Assembly: GCA_019828565.1 (NCBI GenBank)
Contig: JAHDYR010000016.1
Coordinates: 124,001-188,000, forward strand
Length of the DNA stretch: 64,000 nt
From: Carpediemonas membranifera
Taxonomy: Eukaryota > Fornicata
Reading direction: 5' to 3'
Notes under the pieces: model-generated
Told to the model about the DNA's origin: nothing
Seen by the model: only the letters and a program-made list of their open reading frames with translations
The model's database searches: none
Part shown: in pieces, positions 28,294 to 38,976 of the stretch
Numbering within the stretch: the stretch's first letter is position 1
Layout: the number at the start of each line of letters is the position of its first letter
Position numbers and translations under genes: made by a program

Positions 28294-29268
28294 TCACCCG
28301 CTGTGCGCGGCCATGCACATGGCGCCCACCATACCGCTGAGCTGCAAGATGGTATCGCTCCCCTGACTCACGCGGAGATGGGTCTCCGCCACTACACGCA
28401 TGAAGTTCATCCGCATGCCCTCGGGCAGCTCCCCGTAGCACACAGCCCGGTAGACGGTGGAGAGCAGGTCCGTGACGGCGAAGCCCTCGCCGTGGAGCTT
28501 CATTAGAATTCCAGAGGCGCCGTCGAAGTCGCCCTTGCTGGCCATGGCGACCATCTGCTTGACCTGTTCGGGCGAGGGGGTGTCACACACCTGGTAAACG
28601 TTGTCCGCGGTGACGTCGCCCTTCCCAGCGAACGTCGCCTCCATGCCGCACATGGCCTGCCTCATATCGCCGTCAGCTATGAAGGTGAGAGCGTCAATGC
28701 CGTCCTGGGTGAGGGGCACGGACTCCTTGGCCGCCACCGTCACGAGTCGGGCCTTGACCTGGGAGTCGGTCAGCTTTGTGAATCGGACAATGGCGCAGCG
28801 GGACTGGATAGGCTCAATGATCTTATCGGGCTGGTTGCAGGCGAGCATGAACCGTGTTGTCCCTGAGAAGTTCTCCATCGTGCGGCGGAGAGCTTGCTGA
28901 GCCGCAGCTGTCATTGAATCGGCCTCGTCGAGGATAATGATCTTCTGGCGGTTCGGTGGGAGGGTGACCTTCTTTTGTGCGAACGTCTTGATGCTGGTGC
29001 GGACGACTTCGATGCCACGGTCGTCGGATGCATTGAGTTCAAGAACTGCCTTCTTGCTAAGCTCCTTTCCAAGCAGCTCGTTGGCAAGACAGTGCACCGA
29101 CGTTGTCTTTCCGACGCCTGGTGGCCCGCTAAGGATCATGTGGGGCAGAACGCCACTCTTAGCAATGACTGAGAGCCTTGAAACCGCCTCCTCGTTACCA
29201 ACAACATCCTTCAGCAACCTCGGCCGGTATTTTTCTACCCAAGGTAGTTTCTTCGTCGTAGTCGCCAT
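28294..29268 (-). CDS. replication factor C small subunit (human RFC2/yeast Rfc4 type)
   Basis: AAA+ clamp-loader subunit that helps load PCNA. 324 aa from the ATG at 29268 (MATTTKKLPWVEKYRPR); upstream in-frame ATGs would add an unlikely basic extension. Motifs: PWVEKYRPRLLKDVVGNEE (RFC box II), Walker A GPPGVGKTTS, NASDDRGIEVVR, Walker B IIILDEADSMT, sensor 1 FMLACNQPDKII and the arginine-finger SRC motif (PIQSRCAIVRF). The sequence VTLPPNRQKIII and VCDTPSPEQVKQM match RFC2 better than RFC4 or RFC5. Two GTAAAT signals follow the stop. Confidence 0.93.
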   Translation of the reverse strand: MATTTKKLPWVEKYRPRLLKDVVGNEEAVSRLSVIAKSGVLPHMILSGPPGVGKTTSVHCLANELLGKELSKKAVLELNASDDRGIEVVRTSIKTFAQKKVTLPPNRQKIIILDEADSMTAAAQQALRRTMENFSGTTRFMLACNQPDKIIEPIQSRCAIVRFTKLTDSQVKARLVTVAAKESVPLTQDGIDALTFIADGDMRQAMCGMEATFAGKGDVTADNVYQVCDTPSPEQVKQMVAMASKGDFDGASGILMKLHGEGFAVTDLLSTVYRAVCYGELPEGMRMNFMRVVAETHLRVSQGSDTILQLSGMVGAMCMAAHSG

Positions 29269-29447
29269 CGTGCGCGTTGATGCAAACGAACGCAAAACTG
29301 CACCGCGGAATGTGCCACACCCAGCACGATAGGATGCAGTATGAGCCACAAGAAGCCGCATGACTACCGCTATCGACCCTCGTAGCCCAGCCAGATCACA
29401 CCGCCAACAGGCTTTATTGTGCGACGCAATGAACCCCAAATCTTCCG

Positions 29448-30614
29448 TCAGAACACGAGCGTCCTCACATCAGACATGCGGCTCTCGACGGGGCAAGTCG
29501 GACACTTGAACAACCTTGACCTGCTCGAAGCCGCCAGACTTTCAGCGACCGACTTCGACACAACATGCCCGCATTTCAAACGGACCGGCGGGTTATCCAC
29601 TGTCGTCGGCTCCTTACTGACTGGGCATATAATGATGGAGTGGAAGCTGTACTTGTCAGGGACCTCCACTGCCGTGTCAAACGTCGGCCGGGAAGCCCAG
29701 TCTGGGGCCAGGAATGCAATCGCCTGCTCCATCTGGTCAGACACGTCGACCCCGGCCTGGACAATCTTCTCCAGGGGCGACTCGGCCGCGATCCCGGTCA
29801 CCTCACAAATGGCGCTCTTGAACGAGGCCTCGAGAGCAACCAGGGGGTTCGTCACAAACAGAGTTCTATACCGGGGCATGTCTACCCCCTTGCTTGCCTC
29901 TGAGAAGAACACAAGCGATCCGAGCAGGAGCTTGACCTCGTCGATGAGCGACGCCGTGATGGTTTCCCCAAAGCCAGCCAGGGCCCCGGGGAAGTGGGCT
30001 GCGGCGTATGTACGGGCGTCACCGGGTGACCCGCCGTCCATGGTGAGTGTCCGGACGAACACAGCCCGGTGGAACTCGAACTCCAGGGTGATTTGTCTGG
30101 CCTTGAGCCGTTCACTGTTTGCCTCAATCCACGCTCGTAGTGAACCCATCTTGCCCTGCCGGATGTCTGCGACAACCTCATGCATCGTCTTGAATGACTC
30201 GCGGGCTTCCGGTTTCGGAGGTAGGCCGACGACTGCCTCGAACGCCTCAAGGACGCTGTCGGGCTCGCCTTGAATGAAGTGGTCCGCAATGGCCATGTTG
30301 ACGAGGTCCGTGGGTATCTCCACGTCCAGGCGCTCGTTAGGTGCTGGAGCCCGCTTCTCTATGACCCGGATAGCCCGGGACACTTGGTTGTGGAAGCGCT
30401 TGTTCTCCTTCTCCACCTCGGCTTGGACATGCCCGGCAAAGTCGCGGAGCTGCTCGAAGACCTCATTGTCGGCGGTATCACTGTCAGCAAGATCCATCGA
30501 GTCTGAAATAGCGCTCCGAAGCGATGCTAGCTTCTCCTGGATGCTGCTCTGGTGTTTCCGGTGTGTCTTGGATATAGCTGAATAAGGAGGCGGTTTAGGA
30601 GGGTAAACGGACAT
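29448..30614 (-). CDS. RMND5/Gid2-like E3 ubiquitin ligase (GID/CTLH complex)
   Basis: RING-type catalytic subunit of the GID/CTLH complex, which in yeast degrades gluconeogenic enzymes. 388 aa, start ATG 30614. The N-terminal half is helical. A CTLH-like region lies near residues 175-235 (MGSLRAWIEANSERLKARQITLEFEFHRAVFV), then a CRA region. The C-terminal variant RING reads FHSIIICPVSKEPTTVDNPP, then LKCGHVVSKSVAESLA and FKCPTCPVES. This agrees with RMND5 (CP.....TT..NPP..L.CGH..S), including its lack of several standard zinc ligands. The partner subunit MAEA/Gid9 is not in the window. Confidence 0.92.
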   Translation of the reverse strand: MSVYPPKPPPYSAISKTHRKHQSSIQEKLASLRSAISDSMDLADSDTADNEVFEQLRDFAGHVQAEVEKENKRFHNQVSRAIRVIEKRAPAPNERLDVEIPTDLVNMAIADHFIQGEPDSVLEAFEAVVGLPPKPEARESFKTMHEVVADIRQGKMGSLRAWIEANSERLKARQITLEFEFHRAVFVRTLTMDGGSPGDARTYAAAHFPGALAGFGETITASLIDEVKLLLGSLVFFSEASKGVDMPRYRTLFVTNPLVALEASFKSAICEVTGIAAESPLEKIVQAGVDVSDQMEQAIAFLAPDWASRPTFDTAVEVPDKYSFHSIIICPVSKEPTTVDNPPVRLKCGHVVSKSVAESLAASSRSRLFKCPTCPVESRMSDVRTLVF

Positions 30615-30918
30615 TTGCAGAGGTCTAATACACTCTTTTTGCTCGATGCCCCGTCGGTCATCTCAGTGTGTCGTTGAACTGACAAGCAATACATGGCAAC
30701 ATACGACTATATAAATCACCTCCACCGCCTGAAACTGGTCCAGACTCACTATACTTGCCTGTACAGGTTTATTAGAAGTCCCGCTCGCACGGCTGGGCGA
30801 AAGATGCCTCACCGCCAAAGACCGGCGTCATGTGTTTCGACAGCGGAGACCCATACTAATAGTGCTGCACAATAGCAGTGCATAAGGTAGATAGAATACA
30901 GTGGCGACACGGCCGCGG
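30615..30918. other. intergenic, nothing recognised
   Basis: 304 bp. No open frame or RNA gene could be supported. Confidence 0.45.
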
Positions 30919-31275
30919 TTACTGGTTTGAGAGCGTGGCCGCGAGTCCCTCGGCAAGGTAAAGCTGGTGGCGGAGCTTGTCCAGCTTCAGCTCGAGGTCG
31001 CCGATGGTTTGATTGATCTTACCAGCTGTATAATCGAATCAAAGTGGGAACGCACCGAATGTATCCTCTGTTTTTGTCAGCTTGACGAGATCCACGTCCA
31101 CGGAGCTAATGAACTCCTGATCAGCCCACTTTTGCTGATAAGTAGTGAGTTGAACATCGTCCTTAGCCAATAAAGGGTTGATTGAGGTCACGTTCATGAG
31201 TTTTCGAGGATCGAATTGCTTTGGCACGCCCTATACATGTTACATAGGGGATAATTTTACATAAATCTCCAACAT
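30919..31275 (-). CDS. small hypothetical protein with two mini-introns
   Basis: Proposed CDS complement(join(30919..31025, 31056..31230, 31261..31275)), 98 aa. The downstream exon reads KINQTIGDLELKLDKLRHQL, a likely coiled coil, and ends at TAA. The main exon has KQFDPRKLMNVTSINPLLAK. The 3' intron (30 nt, GTGCGT...TATACAG) is well supported because it joins two good coding frames. The 5' exon of five codons (MLEIY) is proposed because a 30-nt GT...TATAG intron leads in frame from an ATG to this exon. The main frame has no other upstream ATG. I compared it with prefoldin 4 and IFT20 and found no convincing match. Confidence 0.6.
31026..31055 (-). other. spliceosomal intron, 30 nt (small hypothetical protein)
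   Basis: Donor GTGCGT, acceptor GATTATACAG. It joins TKTEDTF to AGKINQTIGD. Confidence 0.85.
31231..31260 (-). other. probable spliceosomal intron, 30 nt
   Basis: GTAAAA at the 5' end, ACATGTATAG at the 3' end. Inferred from frame and size; the donor is atypical. Confidence 0.55.
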
Positions 31276-31545
31276 GTTACATTTGGAGGGCCACTGACCT
31301 GTTATGAAGAAAGGCTGACAAATGCATTATGACCCACCTGAACCTCGCGGCTGTCCAGAGATAGGAGAATGAGAGAATGCAGGAAGCAGTAGGTCGAGCA
31401 TGGGCAGTATGCCGATGCACCCAAGGTTATGCGTAACTTACTCGGTGTATCATGCCCTACACATCCTTCGCGACGATTACTCGGCACACTCGTCGCTTGG
31501 GTCGGACGATATCCACCGAAAACCATGCTCCATGAAACAATCAAA

Positions 31546-31551
31546 GTTTAC
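31546..31551 (-). terminator. GTAAAC poly(A)-like signal
   Basis: GTAAAC follows the TAG stop of DNA ligase I immediately. Inferred 3'-end signal. Confidence 0.45.
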
Positions 31552-33732
31552 CTAGTAAAAGTCGTCATCCCCCTTGTTGTTGGCCACCACACTCTGCCTC
31601 TGGTAGGCATCAACCATGTCGGCGTCGTTGCTGATCGACTCTAGCGTCTTGTCGTCCCGACGCCGCACACAACGCGGGAACCGCAGCGATAGCCCAAGCC
31701 CAGGCTTCTTGGGGTCGGCCCCAACACCGCCCTTCGACTTGGGCGACACGGTGATGTCAGCGAACTTGATCTCCCAGATCAGACCCGGCCTGAACCAGAC
31801 AACGTCGTCGAGCTTCTTGCCCGCAGTGTTTTGGGTTGACACGACATATTCAGCAGGCTTGCGGTCGACCCGATACTCATCCTTCGAATATTCGATCAGA
31901 TCCTCGTCTTTGAGACCAGATCCGCAGTCAGTGATGTACTTGTAGACATCATCGTCGTCATCGTCCTCAAAGCCCACGCCCCCACCCCGGCACCCGAGCA
32001 GGAACGTCCCAAGCTTGCCCGCCCGATCGCCAGTACCGTATCTTCCGCCCATGACCACAAGGTCGAGCGTATCTCCTCCAGCACCGAGGTAATCCTTCTT
32101 GAGCTTGAGCCAATGGGTCGACCTGACCGACGGCTGGTAGTGCGCCCCGGGCCCCGTCAAGGCCTTGGCCATCAGCCCCTCGCACGAGGCCTTCACTGAG
32201 GCGTCGAGCAGGCCTGTGGCAGATCCATCATCGCCCAGATCGCCAATGCGGCCAATGACGTCGGTCGGCTCCGCCCCGTCTTCGCTGGTGATGACGAAAT
32301 CCTCACCAATGGCGAACCGGAACTTGCCGCCCTCGGTAGTGACAGATCGCAGGATCGTGCGGCGATCCTTCAGCTGGTGGTCGAGCAGACGGACGCCGTT
32401 GATGAGGATCATGTCGAAGGCGAAGAGCGCGACGTCGACGGTGATCTCGTCCGTGACCTTCTTCTGCCGAGACATCAACGTCTGGAAGGGGAGGATGCTG
32501 CTCGTCGCCACGTTGTACGCCACAGCCTCGCAGTCGACCACGAATGAAGTCACCTCCGCGCCGACCTCGAGGTTGGGGTCGTTCGCCGCTTCGTCCATTG
32601 ACCCATTCCGGATCAGATCCGCGATCTCCGGGGATATGACCGCTCTGCACCCAGCGACCACGTCCACGAGATCAGGGTACTTCCGGGACATGTCCTCCAT
32701 GTTTCTCGAGAATATTTGGATGGCCGTAGTCCCGTCAGGAGCCTGCGTAAAGTGCACCTGGGCCCGCTCGCCGTCGTACTTGTACTCGCACGTGATCTCG
32801 TCCGTGACGGCGGCCAGCTTGGTGATGACCGACTCTACCGACTTCATGGGCTTGGCGAGCATAGGGTTGACGGGAATGCCCGAGCGGAGGACGCAGAGCT
32901 TGGGCAACTCGGCCAGGCCGTGCGTCTTGACTGCGTCAAGCAGGATATCGTAGTTGGGGCAGGAAGCGAAGGCTGCCTTCACCACACGCTCGGCGTCCTT
33001 CTCGTCGCCAACGCTGGGTCGACCCAGCTTGCTGTCGAACGCTGCTGCGGCCTGGGACAAGGCAGTCAAGATCGTAGGGTCCTTCAGCCCGATCCGCAGG
33101 CCCTTGGGCAGCACGGTGCGTACCAGGAACTTGATCTCTGGGGCGGTCGTGCAGTTGTTGACGAGGCGCTGTATCCGGCCCCGCTTCTCCTTGCGAACAC
33201 CCTCGCCGTCAAGCTTGCAGATGGCGTGGAGCTCAGCCATGAGCTGCGGCAGGTACAGCGGCTTAGGCTTGGAGAATGCGTGGCGGTTCTGCTTCACCAG
33301 TATGGACGCGGCGATGCTCCCGAGGTCAGGCTCGGTCTTGAGCTTCGCGTTGATGATAGAGGGTGACGTGATCGCAGTCAGAAGGTCCTTGACGAGCGAG
33401 TCGCCCACTCCGGTCTCGAGCCCCTCGTACTGGGGCCCTAGGCGGTTGGACATGAGCCATACGGCGGGTTGGAGGTTGCGGAGACCGGCCTCGTCGTTAC
33501 GGAGGCCGCGGAGGAGATATTTCCGGACATATGCGGTGATCTCAAGGCGTTTGGTGGTTGATTCAACGTCCTCGAAGAGCTGGGCGAGGTCCTTCCACAT
33601 CAGATCGCTTGCATTCCCAGCTGGTTCAGCCTTTCGCTTCACCGGTTGCATAGTCGGTTCAGAAGCTTTGCGTTTTACTGGAGCTTTGGCCTTCTTGGTC
33701 TTTTTGACTTGTCGAGGGGCGAAGAAGTCCAT
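31552..33732 (-). CDS. ATP-dependent DNA ligase I
   Basis: Seals Okazaki fragments and repair nicks. 726 aa from the ATG at 33732. The N-terminus MDFFAPRQVKKTKKAK combines an FF-type degenerate PCNA-interaction element with a nuclear-localisation-like basic stretch. The DNA-binding domain covers residues 50-270 (PKGLRIGLKDPTILTALSQA). The nucleotidyltransferase domain has the adenylated-lysine motif ITCEYKYDGERAQVH, then FSRNMEDMSRKYPD, VDCEAVAYN, FAFDMILINGVRLL, CEGLMAKAL and HWLKLKKDYL. An OB-fold domain (ADITVSPKSKGG...GLSLRFPRCVR) completes the enzyme. The tail lacks the usual QxxxIDY box and ends GDDDFY. Confidence 0.96.
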   Translation of the reverse strand: MDFFAPRQVKKTKKAKAPVKRKASEPTMQPVKRKAEPAGNASDLMWKDLAQLFEDVESTTKRLEITAYVRKYLLRGLRNDEAGLRNLQPAVWLMSNRLGPQYEGLETGVGDSLVKDLLTAITSPSIINAKLKTEPDLGSIAASILVKQNRHAFSKPKPLYLPQLMAELHAICKLDGEGVRKEKRGRIQRLVNNCTTAPEIKFLVRTVLPKGLRIGLKDPTILTALSQAAAAFDSKLGRPSVGDEKDAERVVKAAFASCPNYDILLDAVKTHGLAELPKLCVLRSGIPVNPMLAKPMKSVESVITKLAAVTDEITCEYKYDGERAQVHFTQAPDGTTAIQIFSRNMEDMSRKYPDLVDVVAGCRAVISPEIADLIRNGSMDEAANDPNLEVGAEVTSFVVDCEAVAYNVATSSILPFQTLMSRQKKVTDEITVDVALFAFDMILINGVRLLDHQLKDRRTILRSVTTEGGKFRFAIGEDFVITSEDGAEPTDVIGRIGDLGDDGSATGLLDASVKASCEGLMAKALTGPGAHYQPSVRSTHWLKLKKDYLGAGGDTLDLVVMGGRYGTGDRAGKLGTFLLGCRGGGVGFEDDDDDDVYKYITDCGSGLKDEDLIEYSKDEYRVDRKPAEYVVSTQNTAGKKLDDVVWFRPGLIWEIKFADITVSPKSKGGVGADPKKPGLGLSLRFPRCVRRRDDKTLESISNDADMVDAYQRQSVVANNKGDDDFY

Positions 33733-34078
33733 CGGCGGTGACCGCGCCAAAAGTGCACCCAAGCGGCATGAAGCGTCGTTTCCCACACCCTTCCCTCCGT
33801 ATTCTCAAGGTCACTCCCAGTGAGATTCTAAGGCATTCGCCCGATCATTTAGTAGATGCGGCCACACAGTGAACTCGACCGAGGGACGCTCCATGTTGTG
33901 TCCAGACACAATGCTAATTGGCCGAGTAGTGTGGAGAATCAAGGCCATGCGGGGCCGCCTTCCCGAAGAGCTACACCTAGCCGCGCCAAACAAATACATG
34001 AACACGACTGTATAATATCGGGCCAGTCGACTCTGACTTAAGTATGAGCCTTTATGTCATATATGTACGTTAACGTAG
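33733..34078. other. intergenic, nothing recognised
   Basis: 346 bp separating DNA ligase I and the DUF707 gene. Only chance open frames. Confidence 0.5.
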
Positions 34079-37000
34079 CTATGTAATCCAGGGAGCGACT
34101 CTGATTTCAGAGAACTCCAGATGAGGGTGGCTGAGCAACATGGGAACGACCTTCTGGAAGAAGTACTCGCGCCGGAATAAGAAGCTGCCAGCCGCGCCGA
34201 CTCGGGCAAAGTCTTCCGGAGTGCCGGAGATATCGAGGGCAGACTCCTCGAGCCGGTGCTGGGCGGCTTGTATGTCCAAAAAGTTGACTCTGCTACAGTC
34301 GAGCATGACGCCGATGTAGTGGTACGCCGCGCTGTTCTCCGGCAGGACGAGTCGACTGAGGAGCCAGTTGGTCGAGCGGTTTGCGGCGGTGTAGCCCACG
34401 ACATGGATGCTCCAGTCCTTGTTGAGCAGCTCGCGGTCCATAGCCTGGGCGATCACGGCGTAGTCATAGTCGCTGAAGCCGAGCATCTTGGTGATCTTCT
34501 CCATGGTGTCTGCCTTGGCGCATGACCCGCCCATGACCATCATCGCGGGGATGTCGGTGATCTGAGGAGTGCGGGGGCCGAGGAAGTAGTCGATGTCGCC
34601 GTCCTTCATGATGCGGCGGATGTTGCCGGCTTCGCGGTGGTGGAAGGGCACCTGCCGGGGCAGGGCGCTGAAGGGGACGACGGCTGCTTGGTTGGGCCGG
34701 CCGGTGAGCTTGCCGCGGGAGGGGTCGTTGACGAAGTCGGGGTGGAAGTAGGTCATCTCGGGGACGCCAGCGAGGGCGGCGTCTGCGGCCTCGACGCCCT
34801 GCATGAAGAGGTGGTCGATGTTGGCGACCTCGTTCTTCCAGCCGCCGAGCCTGCCGCGCGATAGGATATCATGCTCGCGAAGCCACGATTGAACGTCGCC
34901 AAGCACCTCAGCCACGCCGATCTCATTAGCAGGTACACACGTCTCGTGGTACTGGACCGAGACGACCTCGGACGACTGGGCGATGAAACCGGTCTGTCGG
35001 AGATAATCAGTGACCCGGTCGACCACCTCAGCCTGTGTCACGTTGCTGTCTGGGCTATCGAGATCTACCCGCAGACTATAATGGCCGCTAGGTGCCATTC
35101 CCTGGGCGTAGTTGCTGAGGACGGCTACCCTGCGCACCAGAGCGTCGTCGTGGACGCCGAACCAGTGCGCCTGCCACAGTTCGGAGGGAGCACGCCCTTG
35201 ACACCGATGCCGACGGTGTGGGCAGTGGCGCAGGTCAGTTGCTGGGCGTAGGCGTTGAAGCGGCGGACGATGGGCTCGGGCGTGTGCGGGCAGGCGGCGA
35301 CGAGCTTGAGCAGGTCGGGCAGGGGCATCGTGCTGACGAGCTTGCTGTAGGGGCGCGTGACGGTCTCCCGCGCGTGGCGGATGGTGACCTTGCGGTTGAT
35401 CGGGTCGACCGCGACGATCTCGTTGGAATACGAGATGCCGGACTGCTGGTCGGCCGCGAGCCGGGCGAAGAGCTCGCCGCTGCCGCCGATGTGCGGGTAG
35501 ACGAAGGTCCGGCTGACGTTGGTCTGCTGCGTGACCCACTCGAGCGACGACGGGACGGCTGCGGTCTCGAAGTCGACTGCGGTGTCGATGCTGCCGTTGA
35601 TGAGCCAGGCGACGCGCGTGTGGCGGTTCTGGTCGTGCTCGAGCACAGACGTGAGCAGCCCGTCGAAGTACGCGTAGTGCGACGTCAGCTCGAGGGGCCC
35701 GAAGTCCCACTCGAAGCCGTGCACGTCCTTGTGCGTCGCAGCGATGCCGCCCACGCGGTAGGTTGCCTCGTACACCTGGTAGTTGTCGAACCCGAGCTCC
35801 TGCAGCCGGTGCGCTGCCCCGAGACCCGTCGGGCCAGCCCCAAGGACGACGACCGGTGCGTACATGTAGGGGCCGACCTTGCCTGTCTCCCACACCCGCC
35901 GTGTCTTTTCAACGTTGCCAGAGACTTCGCCGACTTCAGAGAACGTGCCGACAGTGCCGACGATGTCGCCGAAGATGGGCTCAATCGTGGCCAGACTGTC
36001 GACCGTGGGGGGAATAGCAGGCACGGCGGAGGTCAGGTAGGCGAGCTGTTCGATGTTCACACGGCGGAAGAACTCCTTCTTCTTGGCCTTGGTGGCCTCA
36101 TCGACGACCTTGACGCTCTGGGACCCGCCGTTGAGGTGGGCGACTGGGGTCGAGTCGATAACGCCATACCGTCCCATGCCGTCCCGGTAGCCGTCCCTGG
36201 CGAACATGAAGTCGTAGTAGTAGCCGGTTGACAGGTCGAACTGGAAGTGCTTGTGGGTGACCCGGCTGTAAAAGGTGCGGGTGAACGCAGGGATCATGTC
36301 CTCGACGAACGTCACGAAGCGGCCCTCGTCGTTGTGGTCGGTCTGTCGCCCCGTGGCCTTGCTACCCCACCAGCCGGGGGAGTGCGTCATGCCCGGCTGG
36401 AACATCTGGAGGTTGTGCTTCTCAGCGATCCGGAGATACTCCATGGGGTCGAACAGCTCGGTGTCGGGGGTACCCGGCTCGGGGTTGAGGTCGATGTCGT
36501 CGTCCCACAGGAAGACGTAGTCGTACGCCTCGGCCACGGTGGGGGTGAGGAAGCGGGGGAAGTACCACCACTCGCCCTGCCGCTTGATGTCGACCCACGT
36601 GACCTCGCTGGCCCACGGGAGCTCGGACCAGTCGGAGTTGTCGTAGCGCATGAAGATGAAGTCGAACTGCTCGAGGCCGAAACGCGTGACGATCTTGTTG
36701 ATGAGGCGCTTACTATGGCCACCGACCGGAATGGACATGACACAGCGCTTGGGCCCGGGGTGGCTGCTGGCGTCGAGGGGGATGCCGGGCCACTCCCCGG
36801 CAGAGTCAGCGACGGGTCGGATGCGGGTTGGGGGCGGGTTGCGGATGTTGGGCCGGCCGGTGAGCTTGCCGCGGGAGGGGTCGTTGACGAAGTCGGGGTG
36901 GAAGTAGGTCATCTCGGGGACGCCAGCGAGGGCGGCGTCTGCGGCCTCGACGCCCTGCATGAAGAGGTGGTCGATGTTGGCGACCTCGTTCTTCCAGCCG

Positions 37001-38250
37001 CCGAGCCTGCCGCGCGATAGGATATCATGCTCGCGAAGCCACGATTGAACGTCGCCAAGCACCTCAGCCACGCCGATCTCATTAGCAGGTACACACGTCT
37101 CGTGGTACTGGACCGAGACGACCTCGGACGACTGGGCGATGAAACCGGTCTGTCGGAGATAATCAGTGACCCGGTCGACCACCTCAGCCTGTGTCACGTT
37201 GCTGTCTGGGCTATCGAGATCTACCCGCAGACTATAATGGCCGCTAGGTGCCATTCCCTGGGCGTAGTTGCTGAGGACGGCTACCCTGCGCACCAGAGCG
37301 TCGTCGTGGACGCCGAACCAGTGCGCCTGCCACAGTTCGGAGGGGAGCACGCCCTTGACACCGATGCCGACGGTGTGGGCAGTGGCGCAGGTCAGTTGCT
37401 GGGCGTAGGCGTTGAAGCGGCGGACGATGGGCTCGGGCGTGTGCGGGCAGGCGGCGACGAGCTTGAGCAGGTCGGGCAGGGGCATCGTGCTGACGAGCTT
37501 GCTGTAGGGGCGCGTGACGGTCTCCCGCGCGTGGCGGATGGTGACCTTGCGGTTGATCGGGTCGACCGCGACGATCTCGTTGGAATACGAGATGCCGGAC
37601 TGCTGGTCGGCCGCGAGCCGGGCGAAGAGCTCGCCGCTGCCGCCGATGTGCGGGTAGACGAAGGTCCGGCTGACGTTGGTCTGCTGCGTGACCCACTCGA
37701 GCGACGACGGGACGGCTGCGGTCTCGAAGTCGACTGCGGTGTCGATGCTGCCGTTGATGAGCCAGGCGACGCGCGTGTGGCGGTTCTGGTCGTGCTCGAG
37801 CACAGACGTGAGCAGCCCGTCGAAGTACGCGTAGTGCGACGTCAGCTCGAGGGGCCCGAAGTCCCACTCGAAGCCGTGCACGTCCTTGTGCGTCGCAGCG
37901 ATGCCGCCCACGCGGTAGGTTGCCTCGTACACCTGGTAGTTGTCGAACCCGAGCTCCTGCAGCCGGTGCGCTGCCCCGAGACCCGTCGGGCCAGCCCCAA
38001 GAATAATAACAGGCGAAGGCGCGCAGTTTCGTTGATGATCCGGCGATATCCCGTCTCCATGCGCTGAAATAGATCCATGTGCAGCATTTGTGCTCTCGGA
38101 GACAAATGACCTAACAACTAGACAGCAAACAGTGAACAGCGCAACAGTGACGAGGGCAAGCATCACGCGAACGAGATCCCTCTTAGATCTAGTCGCAAGA
38201 ATGATCATGCAACGTCGCTTCAGCCAATATAACGCCGCTGGCTTGTGCAT
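34079..38250 (-). CDS. membrane-anchored flavin oxidoreductase / DUF707 fusion with duplicated module, one frameshift
   Basis: One long gene from the ATG at 38250 to 34079, about 1,390 codons if the frameshift is ignored. An N-terminal type II anchor (VRVMLALVTVALFTVCCLVV) precedes an amine-oxidase/UDP-galactopyranose-mutase-like FAD domain (VIILGAGPTGLGAAHRL, VGGIAATHKDVHGFEWDFG). A DUF707 glycosyltransferase-like domain follows (WWYFPRFLTPTVAEAYDYVF, LWDDDIDLNPEPGT), then a second almost identical FAD domain and a different C-terminal domain. The two FAD modules correspond to the 1.15-kb DNA repeat (34691-35844 and 36847-38001). In the second copy a GGG run (35186-35188) has one G fewer than the GGGG of the first copy (37342-37345), shifting the frame; it may be a sequencing error. 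The likely role is Golgi or ER sugar modification, inferred. Confidence 0.75.
34691..35844 (-). repeat. 1.15-kb tandem coding repeat, second (downstream) copy
   Basis: Near-identical to 36847-38001; the offset changes from 2156 to 2157 bp across it because one G is missing at about 35186-35188. Encodes the second FAD domain. Confidence 0.95.
36847..38001 (-). repeat. 1.15-kb tandem coding repeat, first (upstream) copy
   Basis: First FAD domain. Identity ends abruptly at both sides (after AAG at 38001 and at GTTGGGCCGG on the other side), as expected for a segmental duplication or gene conversion tract. Confidence 0.95.
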
Positions 38251-38976
38251 CGGATCGGCTCAGTCTGTCTCGATCTCACTCACCCAAAATAGATGAACTG
38301 CCAGTTGCACCTGACGGGATCCCGAGTCGCCAGTTCCTCTTAGTGCTGGCTGTGCGGTGGTGGATAGCCTCGGGTCTGCTGGGTCGCCTCGTGAGAGCTT
38401 GGGTCCTGCTTCACGAGATGCAGCTCGAGTAAGTTTGGGATTCGATCAATCTTTGGTGTGTACAAATGCCGATGTCCAGGGCATACAATGAGGAGATGAC
38501 GTTTCTGGGGTCATACTTTATTATTAAGCACCTTATACTTCCAACACTTGATTGAATCGCAACCTGAAACACCTTTGACCAGCGTTGAATTCTAGTTGAA
38601 GATTTTCGGTGGAAGATCCACTGCAAGAAGCACTTCAATCATCCGTGAAGAGCGTCTATACCGCCCTGCTACATCACAGTGTCCGCGGAGAAGACGGCGA
38701 CGCTCTTGGGTTGGACTGGCTCAATGAGCGTTTCAGGGAGTACTGATAGTGAGGGTATGAGGGGTGCTCGGCGTGTTATTCCATTTAAAACTGAAGACGG
38801 AGGTGTCTCGCGTCGACAGGCAATGATCGGCCGGAGATGGTCGGAGAGCTGTGATGAGGTCCCGCAGCTCAGCTTTGAGTCATGAGAACTCATGTCTTGC
38901 ACATGGGCTTCTGGAACAATATACATGGTCATTCACGTAATTCGGCTTGACACAACCACCACAAATCCAACCTTGA
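38251..38976. other. divergent intergenic region
   Basis: 726 bp between the divergently transcribed DUF707 and WASP genes, so it should hold both promoters. It contains AATTCGGC at 38939-38946, 31 bp before the WASP start. No gene supported. Confidence 0.55.
38939..38946 (+). promoter_or_regulatory. AATTCGGC element upstream of WASP
   Basis: The 8-mer lies 31 bp upstream of the WASP ATG and recurs upstream of several other genes in the window. Promoter function inferred. Confidence 0.35.

Noticed and set aside
30919-31275. Prefoldin subunit 4 or IFT20
   Set aside because: The C-terminal coiled coil is suggestive but the diagnostic N-terminal and hairpin segments are absent.
35218-36231. 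337-codon frame antisense to the DUF707 gene
   Set aside because: Duplicated only because the underlying sense DNA is duplicated; no recognisable motif.
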